A DNA stretch of 64,000 nucleotides from Ruminococcus sp. (GCA_021200415.1 JAJQGO010000026.1:50571-114570); one strand, 5' to 3'. Shown: positions 1 through 9,861, numbered from the stretch's first letter. The notes: generated by a model not told the origin, from the letters alone. Numbers and translations are program-made.

Positions 1-579
1 GATGAAAGCGTTGCCGTTGTGGATCAGGAGGGAGTTGTTACCGCCGTGGGAAGCGGCAGCTGTCAGATAATCGCCCTCATAAACGGCGTGAATTACGTCA
101 TGAACGTAACGTCCGAGTATGCGCCTGTGGCTGCGATTGAGATATACGCCGAATCCACGGAGATAAGCGGCATTGGCAATACGCTTGCCCTGACCGTGTT
201 GAATACGGACGAAACGCCCGAATGGATTTCGACCGATATTAACGTTGCGACTGTTGACGAAAACGGAGTTGTAACCGCCATGGGCGAAGGCACGGTTCTC
301 ATAATTGCGAAAATCAACAATGTGCCATATACAATAACAATCACCGTCAAATCAGATGTGTTGTATGGTGATGCCAATTTAAGCGGAGATGTCAATATAT
401 CTGACGCAGTTGCAATTCTGAGCTATGTTTCAAATTCTGATAAGTACGCATTGTCAGAGCAGCAGATTGACGCTGCCGATGTGTATATGCGTGGCGACGG
501 CTTAAACAACATGGATGCACTTTCCGTTCAGAAATTTATTTCAAACAATCTATCTGTACTTCCTGAGTCATATACGTAA
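1..579 (+). CDS. C-terminal part of BIG2 (Ig-like) domain protein with type I dockerin; 5' truncated by window edge
   Basis: Open frame continues upstream of base 1; BIG2-like repeats (VATVDENGVVTAMGEGTVLIIAKI), then dockerin LYGDANLSGDVNISDAVAILSYV...DALSVQKFI and terminal LPESYT. Confidence 0.85.
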   Translation, partial: DESVAVVDQEGVVTAVGSGSCQIIALINGVNYVMNVTSEYAPVAAIEIYAESTEISGIGNTLALTVLNTDETPEWISTDINVATVDENGVVTAMGEGTVLIIAKINNVPYTITITVKSDVLYGDANLSGDVNISDAVAILSYVSNSDKYALSEQQIDAADVYMRGDGLNNMDALSVQKFISNNLSVLPESYT

Positions 580-597
580 AATAATTTTAGCACAAAT

Positions 598-628
598 AAG
601 GCTGTATCAAACGATACAGCCTTTTTTT
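598..628. terminator. Bidirectional rho-independent terminator between dockerin gene and pflA
   Basis: AAGGCTGTATC-aaac-GATACAGCCTT followed by T-tract; lies between convergent genes. Confidence 0.8.
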
Positions 629-630
629 AT

Positions 631-1374
631 TTATCCCTTGTGTTTTAACTTTGACTTCAATCCGTTCATTATAATATCACGTGCCTTGATGGCTTCCTCC
701 TTCGGGAGCGGCTCTACGTCCTTCAAAGCGTAATCGATTCCCAGATTTTCGTACTTCACCTTGCCCATGTCGTGATATGGCAGGACGTCCAGCGCCTTGA
801 GATTTTTGAGCGTTGAGAGATACTCCCCCAAGCGGAAAAGATACTCCTCGTTGTACGTGATTCCGGGAACAACAACGTGACGCACCCACAGGTCAACATT
901 CCTGTCGCGGAGATACTCCGCAAACGCCAGTATATGTTCATTTCCCATGCCCGTGAGCTTCTTATGCTCCTCGCTGTCGATGTGCTTTATGTCGAGCATT
1001 ACAAGGTCTGTATTGTCAATAATTTTGTCAATTTTCTCGTGTGATTTCGGATTAAACACCGCACCCGACGTGTCGAGGCAGGTGTGGATTCCCTTTGCTT
1101 TCGCCTTCGCGAAAAATTCCGCAAGAAATTCCGGCTGAGCCATGGGTTCACCGCCTGTCGCCGTAATTCCGCCCGATTTCAGAAATTCCTTGTAGGAATC
1201 GTACTCCTCGAGAAGCTCCTCCGCCGTAGTTTCTTTGCCGCCGTTGAAATTCCAAGTATCGGGGTTGTGGCAGTAAAGGCACCTCAGGGGGCAGCCCTGA
1301 AAAAACACCACAAAACGCACTCCGGGACCATCAACGGTTCCGAAGCTTTCCGTTGAATGTATATGTCCAATCAT
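631..1374 (-). CDS. pflA: Pyruvate formate-lyase activating enzyme (radical SAM)
   Basis: Starts MIGHIHSTESFGTVDGPGVRFVVFFQGCPLRCLYCHNPDTW with CxxxCxxC radical SAM motif. Confidence 0.93.
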   Translation of the reverse strand: MIGHIHSTESFGTVDGPGVRFVVFFQGCPLRCLYCHNPDTWNFNGGKETTAEELLEEYDSYKEFLKSGGITATGGEPMAQPEFLAEFFAKAKAKGIHTCLDTSGAVFNPKSHEKIDKIIDNTDLVMLDIKHIDSEEHKKLTGMGNEHILAFAEYLRDRNVDLWVRHVVVPGITYNEEYLFRLGEYLSTLKNLKALDVLPYHDMGKVKYENLGIDYALKDVEPLPKEEAIKARDIIMNGLKSKLKHKG

Positions 1375-2693
1375 AAATTTAACCTCCGTTTCACATAATT
1401 TATAAGAGTCTTTCTATCATTATTTAACTCATCATCTATTACAGCATTCAAAAGCTCCTCTAACATTTTACCTATTTCGTTTCCGCAAAGCCCGAGTTCA
1501 AGCAAATCATTGCCGTTCACCGCAAGCTGACCATAGGAATAGCACTCCCCCGACCTGCAAATTTCACGTGCCATTTCCGCAAATTCGTCAAACTCCTCGT
1601 TTTCCTTCAGCACGAAGTCCCTTTTCGCCAGATTGTCGCACTTTTTCATCTCGATCAGCTCCAAAAAGAGTGCCTCCCCAAGCTCATTCAGAAGCCTTTT
1701 CACATGAGCCTTCGTCCTGATTTTATCGCTGTGATGGCGAATCAGGAGCGCCGTCTCCCCAGCCGAAACACTGTCATACCTGAGCCGCTTCATGATTTCC
1801 AATGCCATTTCCGCGCTCTTTTCGGCGTGACCCTTGAAATGCCCCTTGCCCATAGAATCAAATTTTGCGCAAAGAGGCTTCGCAACGTCGTGGAACAGCA
1901 GACTCCTCCGAAGCCGCAGATTGTCGGTCGGCGCACTTGCCATCGCCCGCACAGTATGCTCCCAGACATCGTAGCAGTGGTAGTCGGAATGCTGCTCGAA
2001 GCCTATACACTGGGAAAATTCGGGAATTACAGCCGCAATCACATCGCTGAAATTCAGCATGACATCAACGCAGCCCTCGCCGCAAATGAGCCTGTCAAGC
2101 TCGTTCCGGATGCGCTCATGGGAAATCCTGTTCAGCGTTCCGCACATCTCGTGAACAGCGTCCGCCGTATTTTTTTCGATGCCAAACCCGAGCTGCGCGG
2201 CAAATCGCACGGCACGCATGATTCGCAGCGCGTCCTCGCCAAAACGCTTAGTCGGCTCGCCAACACAGCAAATTATTTTATTTTTTATATCATCTGCTCC
2301 ACCAAATGAGTCAATGATTTTACCGTTTACATCCATTGCAATAGCGTTCATTGTAAAATCACGCCGTGCAAGATCAGTTTCAATGTGGTTCGTGAAGGTA
2401 ACGCTGTCGGGGCGGCGGCTGTCGGAATAGTTTCCATCCACACGAAACGTGGTGATTTCGTAGGAATCCCCATGAACCGCAACCGTAACCGTGCCATGCT
2501 TCACACCTGTCGGAATCACGGTATATCGGCAAAAAACACGCATTATCTCCTCCGGCAGGGCATTTGTGGCGATGTCCACGTCGTGGGCTGGCTTATTCAT
2601 GAGCCTGTCGCGGACGCAGCCGCCGACGTAGTAGGCTTCAAACCCCGCGTCACCGAGCTTTTTCAGAATTTCGTCCGGATTCACCGTATACAC
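1371..2693 (-). CDS. cca: CCA tRNA nucleotidyltransferase with HD domain
   Basis: GGCVRDRLMNKPAHDVDIATNA nucleotidyltransferase motif, RRDFTMNAIAMD, HD region LLFHDVAKP. Confidence 0.92.
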   Translation of the reverse strand: MYTVNPDEILKKLGDAGFEAYYVGGCVRDRLMNKPAHDVDIATNALPEEIMRVFCRYTVIPTGVKHGTVTVAVHGDSYEITTFRVDGNYSDSRRPDSVTFTNHIETDLARRDFTMNAIAMDVNGKIIDSFGGADDIKNKIICCVGEPTKRFGEDALRIMRAVRFAAQLGFGIEKNTADAVHEMCGTLNRISHERIRNELDRLICGEGCVDVMLNFSDVIAAVIPEFSQCIGFEQHSDYHCYDVWEHTVRAMASAPTDNLRLRRSLLFHDVAKPLCAKFDSMGKGHFKGHAEKSAEMALEIMKRLRYDSVSAGETALLIRHHSDKIRTKAHVKRLLNELGEALFLELIEMKKCDNLAKRDFVLKENEEFDEFAEMAREICRSGECYSYGQLAVNGNDLLELGLCGNEIGKMLEELLNAVIDDELNNDRKTLINYVKRRLNL

Positions 2694-2730
2694 CGCCTTT
2701 CATCAGTTAAAATTTTACTGCTTTTAGTTA

Positions 2731-2764
2731 AAAACAACCGCCTACCGTTTCCGGCAAGCGGTTG
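2731..2764 (-). terminator. Terminator downstream of split PFL operon
   Basis: On minus strand CAACCGCTTGCCG-gaaa-CGGTAGGCGGTTG followed by TTTTT. Confidence 0.7.
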
Positions 2765-2780
2765 AAATTTGTTTAGCTAA

Positions 2781-3020
2781 TTAGAGATTGCTGTGGAATG
2801 TTCTGGAGATTACATCATCCTGCTGCTCTTTCGTGAGCTTGATGAAGTTTACAGCGTAACCTGAAACTCTGATTGTGAGCTGAGGATAATTCTCCGGATG
2901 CTTCTGAGCGTCTAAAAGTGTCTCTCTTGTAAGAACATTTACATTGAGGTGATGACCGCCTTTTTCAGCATAACCGTCAAGCAGTTCAACAAGATTATCA
3001 ACCTGTTTTTTGTTTTCCAT
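2781..3020 (-). CDS. Stand-alone glycyl radical domain (C-terminal part of pyruvate formate-lyase; GrcA-like)
   Basis: 79 aa; [67 protein letters not shown] matches the PFL C-terminus with the RVSGYAV radical loop; own SD AAAGGAGG upstream of ATG. Confidence 0.9.
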   Translation of the reverse strand: MENKKQVDNLVELLDGYAEKGGHHLNVNVLTRETLLDAQKHPENYPQLTIRVSGYAVNFIKLTKEQQDDVISRTFHSNL

Positions 3021-3041
3021 AATAGAATCCTCCTTTTGAAA

Positions 3042-3245
3042 TTAGTCTTCTTCGGTTTCCAGCTCTGTCGGCTGGCAGCAAGCGCCCTTTTTACCGCCGC
3101 ACTCCCTGCTGTTCACGGTAGTTACGGAGTATCCGTCACCGTCCTCCAGAGCCGAAATATTCACACTGCCGTTGCCGCTTGCCATGAGCTTATCAATCAT
3201 TTCTGCAAGCTCGGCAGCTTTTTCAGCATTTTTGTTATCGTTCAT
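3042..3245 (-). CDS. Small cysteine-containing protein between the two PFL parts, function unknown
   Basis: 67-aa ORF starting 5 nt after the PFL stop; GGAG upstream within the pfl 3' end; motif ECGGKKGACCQPTE. Confidence 0.65.
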   Translation of the reverse strand: MNDNKNAEKAAELAEMIDKLMASGNGSVNISALEDGDGYSVTTVNSRECGGKKGACCQPTELETEED

Positions 3246-3250
3246 TTTAA

Positions 3251-5347
3251 TTATTCTCCGAGCTTGTCGATGTCAATATCACCGACAAATACCTTCATGT
3301 CCTTGCCGAGAGCGTCAGGAATAATCGAGAATGTGTTTGAAATTCCGTCCTGTGCGTCTGTGAAGGGGAGCTTAGCAACTGAAGCAAGTGAAGCTACAGC
3401 GCCATGAGTATCACGTCCGTGCATCGGGTTTGCACCGGGGGCAAGCGGAACACCAAGCTTACGTCCGTCAGGTGTGCTGCCTGTGTTCTTGCCGTATACA
3501 ACATTGGAAGTGATTGTAAGGATAGAGGTTGTGGGAACGCCGTTTCTGTAGCAGTGCTGCTGACGAACCTTATTCATGAACTTTTCAAGAATTTCAACTG
3601 CGATTGAGTCTACTCTGTCATCGTTGTTGCCGTACTTCGGGAAATCGCCCTCAATCTCATAATCAACAGCGACATTCTTTGCAACGCCTGTAACCTCGCC
3701 CTTCTTGTTCTTGATTTCGATGTCCTTGCGGATAATCTTAACCTTTGCGTACTTGATTGCGGAGAGGGAGTCAGCGACAACTGAAAGTCCTGCAACACCT
3801 GTTGCGAAGTAACGCTTAACCTCTCTGTCATGAAGAGCCATCTGGAGGCTTTCGTAGCAGTACTTATCGTGCATATAGTGAATGCAGTTAAGTGTATCAA
3901 CATACAGACCTGCAAGCCAAGTCATCATGTCGTCATACATGGACATAACTGTATTGTAGTCGAGGTATTCACCCTCATACGGGCGATACTTAGGTCCAAC
4001 CTGAACGCCTGTCTTTTCATCGACACCGCCGTTGATAGCGTAGAGGAGGCACTTAGCGAGGTTAGCTCTTGCGCCGAAGAACTGCATTTCCTTGCCGACT
4101 CTCATTGAAGATACGCAGCAAGCGATAGCGTAGTCGTCGCCATGAGTTACGCGCATGAGGTCATCGTTCTCGTACTGGATAGAGGATGTCTTGATAGAAA
4201 TCGAAGCTGCATACTCCTTGAATCCGACAGGAAGTCTTGTTGACCAGAGAACTGTAAGGTTCGGTTCAGGTGAGGTTCCGAGGTTTTCAAGAGTATGTAA
4301 ATAACGGAAACTGTTCTTTGTAACCATGTGTCTGCCGTCGATTCCGACACCGCCGATAGACTCTGTAACCCACTGAGGGTCGCCCGAGAAGAGCGAATTG
4401 TACTCGGGAGTTCTTGCGAAACGAACAAGGCGAAGCTTCATGATGAAGTGGTCGATAATTTCCTGAGCCTGTGTTTCGTTGAGGATACCTTTCTTTATAT
4501 CACGCTCGAAGTAGATGTCGAGGAAGGTTGATGTACGTCCAAGGGACATAGCTGCGCCGTTCTGATCCTTAACTGCGCCAAGGTAGCCGAAATAAACTGC
4601 CTGAACAGCCTCTTTAGCGGTTGTAGCGGGCTTAGAAATATCGCAGCCGTAAAGCTCAGCCATTTTCTTGAGATTCTCGAGAGCGCGGAGCTGATCAGCA
4701 ATTTCCTCACGTGCGCGGATTTTTTCTTCGGTCATCGGGCGGGTATAGAAGTCCTTCTGAGCCTTCTTGTCAGCGATGAGCTTATCAACACCGTAAAGAG
4801 CGACACGTCTGTAATCGCCGATAATACGTCCTCTGCCGTAAGCATCGGGAAGTCCCGTAAGAATCTTGTTGGATCTTGCGGCTCTCATTTCAGGTGTGTA
4901 AACGTCGAAAACGCCCTGATTGTGGGTTTTGCGGTATTCGGTGAAGATATGCTTGATTTCGTCGTCAACCTCATAGCCGTTGTCAGCGCAAGCCTTAGCA
5001 GCCATATTCAGACCACCGTAGGGCATAAGCGCTCTCTTGAAGGGCTTATCTGTCTGAAGTCCCACGATCTGCTCGAGGTCCTTGTTGAGGTAGCCCGGAC
5101 CGTGTGAAACGAGTGAGGAAACAACCTTGGTATCCATATCGAGAACGCCGCCGGCTTCTCTTTCCTGCTTCATGAGGTCAAGAACCTGATCCCAGAGGGT
5201 TTTTGTAGCCTCCGTAGGGTCAGCGAGGAATGAGGAATCGCCGTCATAGGGCGTGTAGTTTTTCTGAATGAAGTCACGGACATCAATACGCTCGCACCAT
5301 TTACCTGTTACGAAGCCTTCCCAAGCCTGGGGCAATGTTTTTTCCAT
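3251..5347 (-). CDS. pflB: Pyruvate formate-lyase catalytic part, lacking the C-terminal glycyl radical domain
   Basis: 698 aa; PFL family ([34 protein letters not shown]), active-site [25 protein letters not shown]; ends ...[26 protein letters not shown] without an RVSGYAV segment. Confidence 0.92.
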   Translation of the reverse strand: MEKTLPQAWEGFVTGKWCERIDVRDFIQKNYTPYDGDSSFLADPTEATKTLWDQVLDLMKQEREAGGVLDMDTKVVSSLVSHGPGYLNKDLEQIVGLQTDKPFKRALMPYGGLNMAAKACADNGYEVDDEIKHIFTEYRKTHNQGVFDVYTPEMRAARSNKILTGLPDAYGRGRIIGDYRRVALYGVDKLIADKKAQKDFYTRPMTEEKIRAREEIADQLRALENLKKMAELYGCDISKPATTAKEAVQAVYFGYLGAVKDQNGAAMSLGRTSTFLDIYFERDIKKGILNETQAQEIIDHFIMKLRLVRFARTPEYNSLFSGDPQWVTESIGGVGIDGRHMVTKNSFRYLHTLENLGTSPEPNLTVLWSTRLPVGFKEYAASISIKTSSIQYENDDLMRVTHGDDYAIACCVSSMRVGKEMQFFGARANLAKCLLYAINGGVDEKTGVQVGPKYRPYEGEYLDYNTVMSMYDDMMTWLAGLYVDTLNCIHYMHDKYCYESLQMALHDREVKRYFATGVAGLSVVADSLSAIKYAKVKIIRKDIEIKNKKGEVTGVAKNVAVDYEIEGDFPKYGNNDDRVDSIAVEILEKFMNKVRQQHCYRNGVPTTSILTITSNVVYGKNTGSTPDGRKLGVPLAPGANPMHGRDTHGAVASLASVAKLPFTDAQDGISNTFSIIPDALGKDMKVFVGDIDIDKLGE

Positions 5348-5397
5348 GTTTAACTTCTCTCCTTTTGAATATATATTGAAGATTTTTGTCTTAATTT

Positions 5398-5426
5398 ATA
5401 GTACCACATCTGCGGCAGAATGTCAA
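5398..5426 (-). promoter_or_regulatory. Sigma-70/A type promoter of the split PFL operon
   Basis: Minus strand TTGACA-17 nt-TACTAT about 50 bp upstream of the PFL start. Confidence 0.6.
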
Positions 5427-5645
5427 TATACATATTGCACTATCGCTTTAAAATTTAAATGCCAATTTTTGGTGATTTTGCACAATTACTTAAAAATCGT
5501 AAAGTATTTTCAACATTTTGCACTAAAAAATCAGCCGTAGATTCAGAAAAACAAGTTAAATCGGTCGAATTTCTAAAAAACGAAAGTAAATTTCAGCGAT
5601 ATGACTATAATTATACTGATTTTTCACAATATTCTGTAAATTTCG

Positions 5646-6572
5646 TCAAAGAGATAAATTCGGGTAAAATCCACGAAAAATTTCTTCGATTTCGCGCTTT
5701 TCAGCCAGTCTGTCGGAAAACGCCGTTGCGCTTCCTGCGGCAGTTCCAAGGGCGAGTGCCACCTCGTAATCATTAAATAATTCAAGTCCCGCCAAGAAGC
5801 CTGCAACCATAGAATCTCCTGCACCGACAGAATTTTTAACAGTTCCCACAGGTGATTCGATCTCGAATTTTTCGCCGTCCTCGCACAGCAAGACAGCACC
5901 GTTCCCTGCGAGCGACACAAGGACGTTCCGTGCGCCCATCATTTGCAGCTTTTCCGCTCCCTCAAAGGCTTCAGTTCGCGTATTTATCTCATATCCGCAA
6001 ATTTCTCCAAGCTCAAAGTTATTCGGTTTAACAAGAAACGGCTTCATCTCAAGCAGTTCAACAAGCAGTTCACCCGAAGTATCCGCAGCAATTTTAACAT
6101 TCTTTCCCGAAAAGCACCTCATAATTTCAGCGTAAATGCTGTCCGGCACGGACTTCGGCACGCTCCCCGCAAGAATCAGCGTGTCCCCCGAAGATACCGT
6201 ATTTGTGAGAGTTCCGATAAATTCGGACAGCTCCTTTTCGCCTATTTCAGGGCCTTTTCCGTTGATTTCAGTTTCCTCCGCGCCTGCGTGAAGCTTAACG
6301 TTGATACGCGTCAGCTGCCCCTCAAGCTCGTTCAGGCAATAGGGGCAGTTTTCATGCTCCAGAAGCCTGCACAGGAGATTTCCCGTGTCGCCGCCCTTAA
6401 ATCCCAGCGCAATTGTCGGGATTCCCAAACGGCTCAGAATCACCGACATATTTATCCCCTTGCCGCCTGCCGTCAGGATTTCCCTGTCCGCACGGTTGAC
6501 TCTGCCGGTAAAATATTCGTCAAGCGCCATGGCACAGTCAACGGCAGGATTCAGCGTTACCGTGTAAATCAT
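5646..6572 (-). CDS. 1-phosphofructokinase / hexose kinase family (PfkB)
   Basis: MIYTVTLNPAVDCAMALDEY N-terminus, GGKGINMSVILSRLG, C-terminal VGAGDSMVAGFLAG motif. Confidence 0.88.
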   Translation of the reverse strand: MIYTVTLNPAVDCAMALDEYFTGRVNRADREILTAGGKGINMSVILSRLGIPTIALGFKGGDTGNLLCRLLEHENCPYCLNELEGQLTRINVKLHAGAEETEINGKGPEIGEKELSEFIGTLTNTVSSGDTLILAGSVPKSVPDSIYAEIMRCFSGKNVKIAADTSGELLVELLEMKPFLVKPNNFELGEICGYEINTRTEAFEGAEKLQMMGARNVLVSLAGNGAVLLCEDGEKFEIESPVGTVKNSVGAGDSMVAGFLAGLELFNDYEVALALGTAAGSATAFSDRLAEKREIEEIFRGFYPNLSL

Positions 6573-6625
6573 ATAACAATCCCTTTCCGCAAATCTTTAG
6601 GGCGAACGCCGTCCGCCCTTGGATT

Positions 6626-7843
6626 TTACTTTTTATTTTTAAATTTAAAACTGAATTTTTTTCTTATCTTTGATTGTTTCTTTTTCTCCTGTTTTCCCTC
6701 CGATTCGGGCGGATCTGCAATTCCCAGCTTCAATTCCCTTTCATTTAACTTTTCGTGGTAAATCTTATACACAGTTGCCAATGTCGGGACACCCAGCAGC
6801 ATTCCCAGAATGCCAAAAAGTCCGCCGCCGACGGTTACTGCCGCAAGAACCCAGATTCCCGGGAGTCCGACTGACGTTCCCACGACCTTCGGGTAGATGA
6901 CGTTTCCCTCAAACTGCTGAAGCAGAACGAGGAAAATCAGGAAAATAAGGGCTTTCATGGGGTCAACCGTGCAAATCATGAACGCTCCCACAGCAGCTCC
7001 CAGGTACGCACCGACAATGGGTATGAGCGCCGTGACGCCGATTACAGCTCCGGTCATTGCTGCATAGGGAATCTTCAGGATGGACATTCCAATCGTACAG
7101 AGAGCGCCAAGGATTATCGCCTCCGTGAACTGTCCCACGAAGAAGCTTTTGAAGGTGTCGTGAGTGATGTGCAGAACCTTTGTCAGGCTCCTGTTGACCT
7201 TCTCGTTCAGGTACGCATTTTTCGTTCTGACAAGGTCAGACCTGAGCTTATCCTTGCGCAGAAGCAGATAAATTGCAAAAATTATAGCAATAATGATATG
7301 TGTTACTGTTATTGCAACGGAGCTTACAATCTCGGCAATTGTTGTTATAATTCCGCTTGCTCCGACCTTTACAATATTAAATGCGTTGTCTAAAAGCTCC
7401 TTCCAGTCAATTTCGATATTCGAAATCTGGCTCTGAATATCGGGATAATCTTCCATATATTTAACTATGTAGTCCTTTATTTTTACGGCATATTTCGGAA
7501 TTTCAGCTGAAACAAGCTTCATTGCGTCCACAAGCTCAGGGATTACAATGTTAAGCAGCAAAGCGATAACGAAAATTATAATTGCGAACGTCAGCACAAG
7601 GCATACGGGACGCCGTATGTAGGTAATGAAGCCGGTCTGCCTTTTCGGAAAAAAGTGACGCTCGAAAAACGACATTATAATATCACACACATATGCGATG
7701 GCGCAGCCGATAAGCAGCGGCGACAGGGCGGAAAAAAGCAGCGCTATTATTTCGCCGAACCACGATAAATTTTTTACTACTACGCAAATTCCAACTATAA
7801 ACGCTGAAATTATAAGGCATCTTTTTAATTCTTTTCTCTCCAT
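6626..7843 (-). CDS. AI-2E family transporter (membrane protein); likely starts at internal Met MERKELKRC
   Basis: Multiple TM segments; PIVGAYLGAAVGAFM and GLPGIWVLAAVTVGGGLFGILGMLLGVP typical of the AI-2E/PerM family. Confidence 0.8.
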   Translation of the reverse strand: MERKELKRCLIISAFIVGICVVVKNLSWFGEIIALLFSALSPLLIGCAIAYVCDIIMSFFERHFFPKRQTGFITYIRRPVCLVLTFAIIIFVIALLLNIVIPELVDAMKLVSAEIPKYAVKIKDYIVKYMEDYPDIQSQISNIEIDWKELLDNAFNIVKVGASGIITTIAEIVSSVAITVTHIIIAIIFAIYLLLRKDKLRSDLVRTKNAYLNEKVNRSLTKVLHITHDTFKSFFVGQFTEAIILGALCTIGMSILKIPYAAMTGAVIGVTALIPIVGAYLGAAVGAFMICTVDPMKALIFLIFLVLLQQFEGNVIYPKVVGTSVGLPGIWVLAAVTVGGGLFGILGMLLGVPTLATVYKIYHEKLNERELKLGIADPPESEGKQEKKKQSKIRKKFSFKFKNKK

Positions 7844-8052
7844 AGACTCACAGCGTTGAGAATAACGCATTCTCCCCCTTATTTTAATCTGTTTCCTACA
7901 GATAATTATACTCCACCTGCGAATCAATGTCACGGAAAAAATTGTTAATTTTCAATGAATCAGATGTTTATTTTGATGAATGCAGATTTTGTTGACCTTG
8001 GGGAAAATAAATGTTATAATTGTTATAATGTAACAAAAAAAGGAGCTGCCAT

Positions 8053-9843
8053 ATGAACGATTTGAATGATCCCCTTTCCGAGGGGCTGTATACCGTCGGC
8101 AGGGTTACTGTTGACAAGAGCTTTCACACCCAAAGCGCCGATGAGGAATTTTTCCGCTTTTTCGGAAACGACGTTATCTACTCAATCAAAAGAACTGTCC
8201 ATGAAAAGGATTTCCCACGCCTTGAGGGCTGCGTTGCTTCGGCTGTGTGCGGAGAGGCTCTCCGAACCGTCGTCCGCATGAAGGGCGTTGATACGGATTT
8301 CCGCTGGATGCTGGCAACTGTGAAAATGCTGTCCGATACCTCCGCCGAGCCGCTCTACAGCATTACTCTGAGCGATATTTTTTCCCTCGAGGCTCTGGCA
8401 TACAGCCGTGAACGCCGTATTGCGGAGTACCGCCACGTTTTCAGCATGACAAGCGACCTTGCATTCGAATACAGCTTCGAAACAAAGCTCATCAGGATTT
8501 ATATGTTCGACTGCTTTCGTGAAATAACTATCACAAGGGTCAGCCTCTCCCAATGGCGTGAGAACGCTCTTGACTCCGGCTATATTTCCTCACGCTATAT
8601 CGACACCTTCAAACGCCTGTGCAGCAGCATCGAAAGCGGCGTGTACCGATTCGACTGCGAATTTGAAGCAAGCCTGCTGACAGGCGGCAAGACACGTGAA
8701 ATGTACCTGTTCCGCGGTCTGACACGCTATGACGACCCTGAGCATAAAAAGGTTACGGGAATTATCTCCGTGATAAATTCAAGAAACAAAACAAAGGATC
8801 TGAACATCACCATCGAATCGAACAGGGATTCCATCTCGGAGCTGCTTAGCAAGCGCGCCATAACCTCATTTTCCAACGAAATACTCAACGCAAAGCCAAA
8901 TTACAACGTCAACATTATTCTTCTGGATATTGACAATTTCTCGCAGATAAACAGCAGCTACGGGCATCTCTTCGGCGATGAGGTTATACATACCGTTGCG
9001 GGAATAATTAAAAATGAAATCGGCTCCCGTGGAATCGCAGGCAGAACCGGCGGCGGAAATTTTCAGATAATCGTGGAGAATACGAGAGATGAAACGGATC
9101 TCCGTGGTATCCTTCGAGCTATACGCACCAAAACGGAATGGGCGTTTGCGGACAGATTCGATAATTTCAGAGTTACCTGTTCAATGGGCGTATCAACCTA
9201 TCCTGTCGACAGCCGAAGCTATGACGAGCTGTTCATGCAGGCGGACAAGGCACTCTACCTCGCAAAGGAAAAGGGGCAGAACCGCTATGTCATCTACGAC
9301 ATCAACAAGCACGGCCCTGTTGAAAAGGATCTGGAAAATAAAATCGTCTTTCTGAGCAGCAAGAAGGACGCCTCCGAAAAGCTTGCCTTTATCGGGGATC
9401 TGGCGGATATGCTTGTCCTTGGAAAAATTCCCGATATTATGGTTCTCCTTGAACAGATACGTTCCATTTTCGCCATTGACGATGTATGCGTCTTTGCGGG
9501 AAATGAGCTGAGCCTCATGATAAGCTGCGGTAACGCCGCTGCAAAAAATGCGGTGTATATACTGGAAAATAACTACACTGACCGCTTTTCCGGCGACAGC
9601 ATCTTCGTTATCGACAACGTAAACGAGCTTGAGGGCAGGGACGACAACGCCTTTGAAATAATGACCTCCCAGCACATAGGCGGCGCGGTTCAGTATCTGA
9701 TCACCGAGGACAGCATGATCAAGGGGCTTATCTCCTTCTGCTACATTGACAGATTTAAAAAATGGTCGGTTACGGATACAAATTATCTGACTATAATTGC
9801 CCGAACAATTTCAGCTATTCTCCGAAAGCATACATATATATAA
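8053..9843 (+). CDS. GGDEF-domain protein with degenerate active site (GGGNF), N-terminal PAS-like and C-terminal GAF-like regions
   Basis: NVNIILLDIDNFSQINSSYGHLFGDEVIHTVAGII...AGRTGGGNFQIIVE...SMGVSTYP...ADKALYLAKEKGQNRYVIYD. Confidence 0.85.
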   Translation: MNDLNDPLSEGLYTVGRVTVDKSFHTQSADEEFFRFFGNDVIYSIKRTVHEKDFPRLEGCVASAVCGEALRTVVRMKGVDTDFRWMLATVKMLSDTSAEPLYSITLSDIFSLEALAYSRERRIAEYRHVFSMTSDLAFEYSFETKLIRIYMFDCFREITITRVSLSQWRENALDSGYISSRYIDTFKRLCSSIESGVYRFDCEFEASLLTGGKTREMYLFRGLTRYDDPEHKKVTGIISVINSRNKTKDLNITIESNRDSISELLSKRAITSFSNEILNAKPNYNVNIILLDIDNFSQINSSYGHLFGDEVIHTVAGIIKNEIGSRGIAGRTGGGNFQIIVENTRDETDLRGILRAIRTKTEWAFADRFDNFRVTCSMGVSTYPVDSRSYDELFMQADKALYLAKEKGQNRYVIYDINKHGPVEKDLENKIVFLSSKKDASEKLAFIGDLADMLVLGKIPDIMVLLEQIRSIFAIDDVCVFAGNELSLMISCGNAAAKNAVYILENNYTDRFSGDSIFVIDNVNELEGRDDNAFEIMTSQHIGGAVQYLITEDSMIKGLISFCYIDRFKKWSVTDTNYLTIIARTISAILRKHTYI

Positions 9844-9861
9844 TACTATATCAGCATAAAC

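Noticed and set aside
540-579. LPESY dockerin tail as a sortase LPXTG signal
   Set aside because: No Thr-Gly after LPES, no hydrophobic segment or positive tail follows; the protein ends there.
3830-5107. Many antisense ORFs over pflB (and similarly over ftsK, galK, galT, GH9 genes)
   Set aside because: Typical shadow ORFs opposite long coding genes; no SD, no recognisable domains.
2781-5347. Split PFL as a simple frameshift or sequencing error
   Set aside because: The pieces are separated by a distinct 67-aa ORF with unrelated sequence, and the radical domain has its own strong SD and ATG; a single indel cannot join them.
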